The position numbers and the translations under genes are program-made. This document shows, piece by piece, positions 59,806-64,000 of a DNA stretch of 64,000 bases (the first letter of the stretch is position 1; each line of letters begins with the position of its first letter). The notes under the pieces were generated by a model. It was not told where the DNA came from. It did not search any database and saw nothing but the letters and a program-made list of their open reading frames with translations. This stretch comes from Brassica napus (taxonomy: Eukaryota > Streptophyta > Magnoliopsida > Brassicales > Brassicaceae). Location of the stretch: the NCBI RefSeq assembly GCF_020379485.1, contig NC_063450.1:31534137-31598136 (forward strand), read 5' to 3'.

Positions 59806-61117
59806 TTTACGTCTTTTTCAATGGGTTTTTTGTTATTTTTGTTTACAGATGTGTCCTTGTAGTTTGTTTTATCTTTAGATGCTACCCTGTATCTTTTCTT
59901 TATTTCGGTTTCGCACTCTGTGCTGTATGACAGCGGTGGATTTCAAATTATTTGTGTCCCACTTGTCTCCAGATATTTTTGCTATTTAACCATTATATAA
60001 AATTAGTTTTTCCCTATTTATAAATTGTAACGTTTTGCCTATTACACTGTTTCGACAAATTGAGCATTATTGAATTGGAAAAGAGTAGATCCAAGGTACG
60101 GTTTTTTTATTTAAATATTTTGAATTTACTGATTTGCTAAATTATCGGTTTTGTTCTTATGGATATAAGTACAATAATATGCATAATCAAAACAAGTTTG
60201 ACTGTGTAAGACAGATCATACATACAGGAGTGGTGGTGTAATTGTAACGGCCGGCTTACTTAAAACTGTAGCTACAAAAGGCCCGTCATTTTCAATATAA
60301 CAAAACAAATATTTAAATGATTAAGGACCTACATATTCAAAATTCTTAAACCTAATTTATAAGTTGTTCTCTACTTTTTAAGCAACTTTTATTGAAATTT
60401 TAAGCAGCTTTTTAAATCTAGGGATTTAAGTTTACGGCTTAAGAAAAATTACACCATGTGATATGATACCATTTTGGGTATTAAACCGTGTGTTATTTGT
60501 GATACATCTAGAGTCCTACCATTAGTGTTTATGAGACGTTGATGCTGAAACTGTTTTTTTCAGAAACATTGTATTCGTACGACTTATGACTTTTAGATAA
60601 ATGGTATGTGATAAAACTATTTATACTACTAATAATTGATCGATTTGGTATAGATACATGGTTATTAGGTTTTTGAGCCAAAATGGTTAGGCTAGTGGCA
60701 CCCACTAGTATGCTTTCATTTCACAATGTAGCCACAATGTCTAGGGTTCAGCTCTAGGATCCAATTAATCAGAGTGAAATAAGCTTATGTCCCAAACTTG
60801 TGAAAATAATATATAAAAAGAAAAGCATTTGGAACCCCAAAAAGCATTTTGTACAATGCAATGAACAGGCTTCGAGAACATAAGGAAAAATTAATTTTCT
60901 GGAAAACAAGGAAAGGCACACAAAAAGAAAGAAAGAAGAAGCAATTATATGCACACATTGTCTTTTACTGGTATAAAATATGTTTAAAGTGGATTCTTGA
61001 AAAATCTGTGCCAAAACTAAACTTATCATATGCCATTTCTCAAAAAAAAAAAACTAAAATTATCATCCTAAAGTGATATTATATCCAGATTTCATACGAT
61101 ACAGTCATCTACAATAA
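59806..61117. other. Upstream of tubulin: intergenic DNA with a duplicated segment
   Basis: No gene. 60199-60450 (from GACTGTGTAAGACAGATCAT to TTTAAATCTAGGGATTTAAG) recurs at 62797-63205. Short ORFs at 60769-61076 are AT-rich and unconvincing. Confidence 0.5.
60199..60450 (+). repeat. Duplicated segment, copy 1
   Basis: About 250 bp including GTGTAATTGTAACGGCCGGC and TTTTAAGCAGCTTTTTAAAT, in direct orientation to 62797-63205. Confidence 0.85.
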
Positions 61118-61283
61118 GAGCATCTCCAACTCAACCTCAAATCTTCAAATTTTAAAGTTTTGTATCATTCCAACTCAACTTTAAATTTTGAGGTTGTGAA
61201 TAGTAAAACCTTAAATGTGAGGTTTCATTATTCACAAGCTCAGAACTGAAATGAGGTCTTGGGTTGGAGTGTTGAATATACTC
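61118..61283. mobile_element. Tourist-type MITE
   Basis: GAGCATCTCCAACTCAACC and GGGTTGGAGTGTTGAATATACTC ends with TAA target duplications (61115-61117, 61284-61286); 166 bp. Confidence 0.75.
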
Positions 61284-61445
61284 TAACTATATTAAGCCCA
61301 AATATGGCATGACACGTTTACATTTCAGCGACTCCATGCAATATTCAGGATATAATTGGCAACCAAAACTACAAACAGATGGCTTACAAGCACACGTCTT
61401 TTTTTTTTTTTTTTTTGTAAACTACGCTTACAAGCACATGTCAAC

Positions 61446-62013
61446 CTAGGTGGGACTTCGGATATTCGGTTCGGGTTCGGATAAGATCTGATCGGGTCCG
61501 GGTTTTTCGGATAAATGAATTCTATACCCAATGGGTACTTAGTAAATTTCGGTTCGGGTTTCGGATCGGGTACTACCGGTTTCGGGTCGGTTCCGGGTAC
61601 CCGTTTCTTATGTGAATTATATAAATATTTACAAAATAAAATAATTATATACCAGTTTTTTATTTATTTATTTTATTTTTTTAAAAAAAGTTAATAGAAA
61701 TTGTATATATATTAGTAATATGTATTAAATACAACGAAGTTGAACTAGTCTAGTGGTATTGCAGTTGTTGCTTTGCCTATCCAACCCGGGTTCAACCCTC
61801 GAAAGATACAAATCTATGTTTTTTAAGCATAAAATTCGGGTTAAACGGGTACCCGTTCGGTTTCGGGTAAAAACCGGAACCGAACCGATACCCATGGATA
61901 ATTAACACTAATACCCATCAGATAAATTGCCTAGAACCGAAACCGAACCGAACCGGTCCATTTCGGGTCGGTTCCGGTTCGGGTATTCGGTTATGGATAA
62001 AAATCCCAGGCCT
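61446..62013. mobile_element. hAT-type MITE
   Basis: Perfect 8-bp duplication ATGTCAAC (61438-61445, 62014-62021). Ends CTAGGTGGGACTTCGG and TAAAAATCCCAGGCCT, with inner TTCGGTTCGGGT/CCGAACCG arms. It contains a tRNA-Gly-like sequence. Confidence 0.82.
61745..61803 (+). repeat. tRNA-Gly-like sequence inside the hAT MITE
   Basis: TAGTCTAGTGGTA resembles the A box of tRNA-Gly and CCCGGGTTCAACCCTCG its T-arm with the B box. The acceptor stem and anticodon arm are not restored, so it is a tRNA pseudogene or SINE piece. Confidence 0.55.
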
Positions 62014-62021
62014 ATGTCAAC

Positions 62022-62602
62022 CCACGAAAAATATATATTGTGGATTCATATCAACAAAACAAAGTAATTTTTTTATTTTGGTGGTCTTAATATTCTTTTA
62101 TTTTACGGTTCAATACATAATTCAAAGTTTGGCAAAAAAAACATAATTCAAAGTTTGGAAAAAAAAAACATAATTCAAAGCTAAAACAGATGGAGCCGTA
62201 TCATGGAGGTATTGATACGGATCCAATAATACATTAAAAAATCTCTCTCGAACTCTTTTAAAAGTTTAGAATAATTATCTAAAGTTGAAAACATCTTTTC
62301 ATATTAGAAAAATCAAAGTTATAGAAAAATTAACATTCTTTAAATACTTAATATATATTTCTCTCTTTCCGTCTTTTCGCTAATTACTCATCATTTAGCT
62401 CGTGTTTTAAAAATACACTCATAGAAAAAGCGACCTCTCGCCTTCAATTTCTAAGCAATAACCTCTTCACTCACTACACGTATTTAATACCTTCGACCCG
62501 TCAACAAAGTTTCATCGGTCTCTTCCCAAAAAAAAAAAACACAAACTCCAAGTCTTCGAGAGAAGACTCAAGACAACTTACAAGTCTCTTCCGTACATAG
62601 CC
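62022..62602. other. 5' flank of the ERT2-like fragment
   Basis: AT-rich promoter-like sequence. The last 150 bp (CTTCGAGAGAAGACTCAAG) is probably the old 5' untranslated region. Confidence 0.5.
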
Positions 62603-62807
62603 ATGTCTCTACTATGTAAGAAACCGAAATCTGGTCGACTCTCGAGATTCATGTCGGAGTTTCACCAATCTCCAAAACGCGGTGGGATCATGGTCGTTGA
62701 AACTGGCTTTAATTCCAACTTCTCTGATCGATCTCTTCTTCAAGAATCGCGATCGTCTAAAGAAGTATTCCTCTAAAACGAAACGCATCCAACGCTTGAC
62801 TGTGTAA
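62603..62807 (+). pseudogene. Truncated ERT2-like gene fragment
   Basis: ATG at 62603 gives MSLLCKKPKSGRLSRFMSEF, then VETGF; after this a one-base shift is needed to continue in the homologous frame (TSLIDLFFKNRDRLKK), which ends TAA 62805-62807. It resembles the N-terminus of ethylene-responsive nuclear proteins (ERT2 type), the Arabidopsis neighbour of TUB4 and TUB9 (At5g44350, At4g20880). Everything downstream is replaced by the duplicated segment at 62797. Unshifted, the frame stops at 62774-62776 after 57 residues. Confidence 0.65.
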
Positions 62808-63205
62808 GACAGATCATGCAGACATGAGTGGTGTAATTGTAACGGCCGGCTTACATAAAAGTTGGGCTCTTTCTGTAGTTACACAAGGCCCATTATTTTC
62901 AATATAACAAAACAAATATTTTAATGATTTTTTTTTATGATCCTAGTATCCGGAGCCTCGAAAAGATCCGATTAGCGCCAATGACCGTCCACCGAAGCTT
63001 AGCCGGAGAGCCCGCCGAAGCATCCAAGAGGGCTAGTGATCATCCCATATAAATCCCACCAATGGCCACAAATATTTTAATGATTAAAGGACCTATTACA
63101 TTTTCAAAATTCTTAAACCTAATTTATTCAAGTTGTTATCTACTTTTTGAGCAAATTTTCTTAAAATTTTAAGCAGCTTTTTAAATCTAGGGGTTTAAAT
63201 TTACT
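62797..63205 (+). repeat. Duplicated segment, copy 2, split by a SINE
   Basis: Same order as 60199-60450, interrupted by the insertion at 62930-63067. It begins exactly where the ERT2-like homology ends. Confidence 0.85.
62930..63067 (-). mobile_element. SINE
   Basis: 138 bp between an 18-bp duplication ACAAATATTTTAATGATT (62912-62929, 63068-63085). On the minus strand it ends in a short poly(A). The body is GC-rich (CTAAGCTTCGGTGGACGG). I could not place polymerase III boxes with confidence. Confidence 0.75.
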
Positions 63206-64000
63206 GCTTAAGATATATTACTAGATCTTCGCCCTTTATTTTCACTTTTATATGCATATATATTTATTTTAGATCATTAATGGTGTATATTTTTAATTTT
63301 AATCATATATTTAAATATTTATATAACTATTTCAAATACAATAATTTATCGTTTACATGTTGTAAATAATAAATTGTTTATTACCGTCACATGTATTTGT
63401 TGCTTCTTATTATATATTTATCTTATTGTATTTACATTTAGCTATTAAATAAATTAATATGTGCATGAAAAAACATAACTAAAATTATTTTCTATTTAAT
63501 TTATGTTAATTTTTTAACCGTGCATTAAAAACTGGATATCCTTTTAGTAATATTTTTACGTTATTCATTTTATATAATATTATTATTTTATATACAAAAG
63601 TCTAAGATATGTTAATTTTATACATGTATTATATAGTCTATCATCATATTATATTATATATTTATGAAAATAAAATTTATAAATCTATGAATTTAATTTA
63701 ATTTTCTCATATGTAGTTCAATATAATAATTTTATCTTAACATGATTGATTATGATTATAAAATACTAGGATCGGCCCGCCCTACGGGCGGGAAGTTATT
63801 ATAAAAATTATTTTACATGAATTTATATTAACTTATGAAACATTTAAAATTATTATGTATTGAAAATACTATTATAAACAAAAAATAATGGAAATAATTC
63901 TGAGATCATATTGTTATTGTTAATAAATATTTTTGATTTGAATTAAAATGACAACAATTTTTATTATTCTCTATCGTTAAATAATACAATATTAACAAAA
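63206..64000 (-). mobile_element. Helitron-derived DNA with 3' terminus at 63766
   Basis: At 63766-63792 the minus strand reads a hairpin (CCCGCCCGTAGGGCGGG) followed by CCGATCCTAG, a Helitron 3' end whose body would extend right, beyond the window. A weaker CTAG end with a GGGCGAAGAT stretch lies at about 63212. The rest is AT-rich and noncoding. Confidence 0.55.

Overview
This is plant nuclear DNA, almost certainly from a Brassica or a very close relative. The evidence is its AT-rich noncoding sequence, GT-AG split genes, transposon families typical of Brassicaceae, a DUF295 gene of the Brassicaceae type, and a gene order that matches (from memory) Arabidopsis At5g44320-At5g44350: eIF3d, an MS5/TDM1-like gene, a beta-tubulin and an ERT2-like gene. 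Most of the 64 kb is transposable elements, many of them nested. I found no CRISPR array, operon or other prokaryotic feature.

Layout. 1-3.8 kb: the 3' end of an Athila-like Ty3/gypsy element with its 3' LTR, which appears to sit in the first intron of a minus-strand gene whose first coding exon survives at about 3.9 kb. 6.3-14.7 kb: a complete but non-autonomous Ty3/gypsy-type LTR element (5-bp target duplication ATACT) with a broken gag-protease gene, no reverse transcriptase or integrase, and a broken antisense ORF. 14.7-20.3 kb: AT-rich DNA with nested Helitrons. 20.3-22.0 kb: a hAT-type element carrying a 27-28 bp minisatellite full of E2F-like sites. 24.7-29.4 kb: a complete but defective Ty1/copia element on the minus strand (TSD TATAG). 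29.5-32.9 kb: a DUF295 fragment, a fold-back element made of telomere-like repeats, a DUF295 gene with a probable premature stop, and a SINE. 33.4-34.9 kb: an apparently intact F-box/FBD gene. 35-45.7 kb: a dense nest of Helitrons, Harbinger-, Mutator- and hAT-type elements and a LINE end. 46.8-48.3 kb: an unrecognised three-exon gene. 48.8-51.5 kb: a Mutator-type MITE and a TRIM.

52.3-62.8 kb is the conserved gene block: eIF3d (minus, intact), the MS5/TDM1-like gene (plus, carrying a transposon, a lost splice acceptor and a frameshift), a beta-tubulin best matched to TUB4 by position (minus, intact) and a truncated ERT2-like fragment. eIF3d serves translation initiation, tubulin the microtubules, and the MS5/TDM1 family includes a meiotic-exit factor. 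They are neighbours by ancestry and not a functional cluster. The right edge holds MITEs, a SINE and another Helitron end.

The observations most worth a second look are: two unrelated TIR elements that carry arrays of the same E2F-like core; the transposon in the MS5-like gene that could be spliced out in frame using an acceptor in its own terminal repeat; and the antisense ORF of the gypsy element. I saw no clear evidence of a wholly new molecular system. Coordinates of elements rest on terminal motifs and target-site duplications read by eye; homology calls come from recognising the translated sequence, with no database search.
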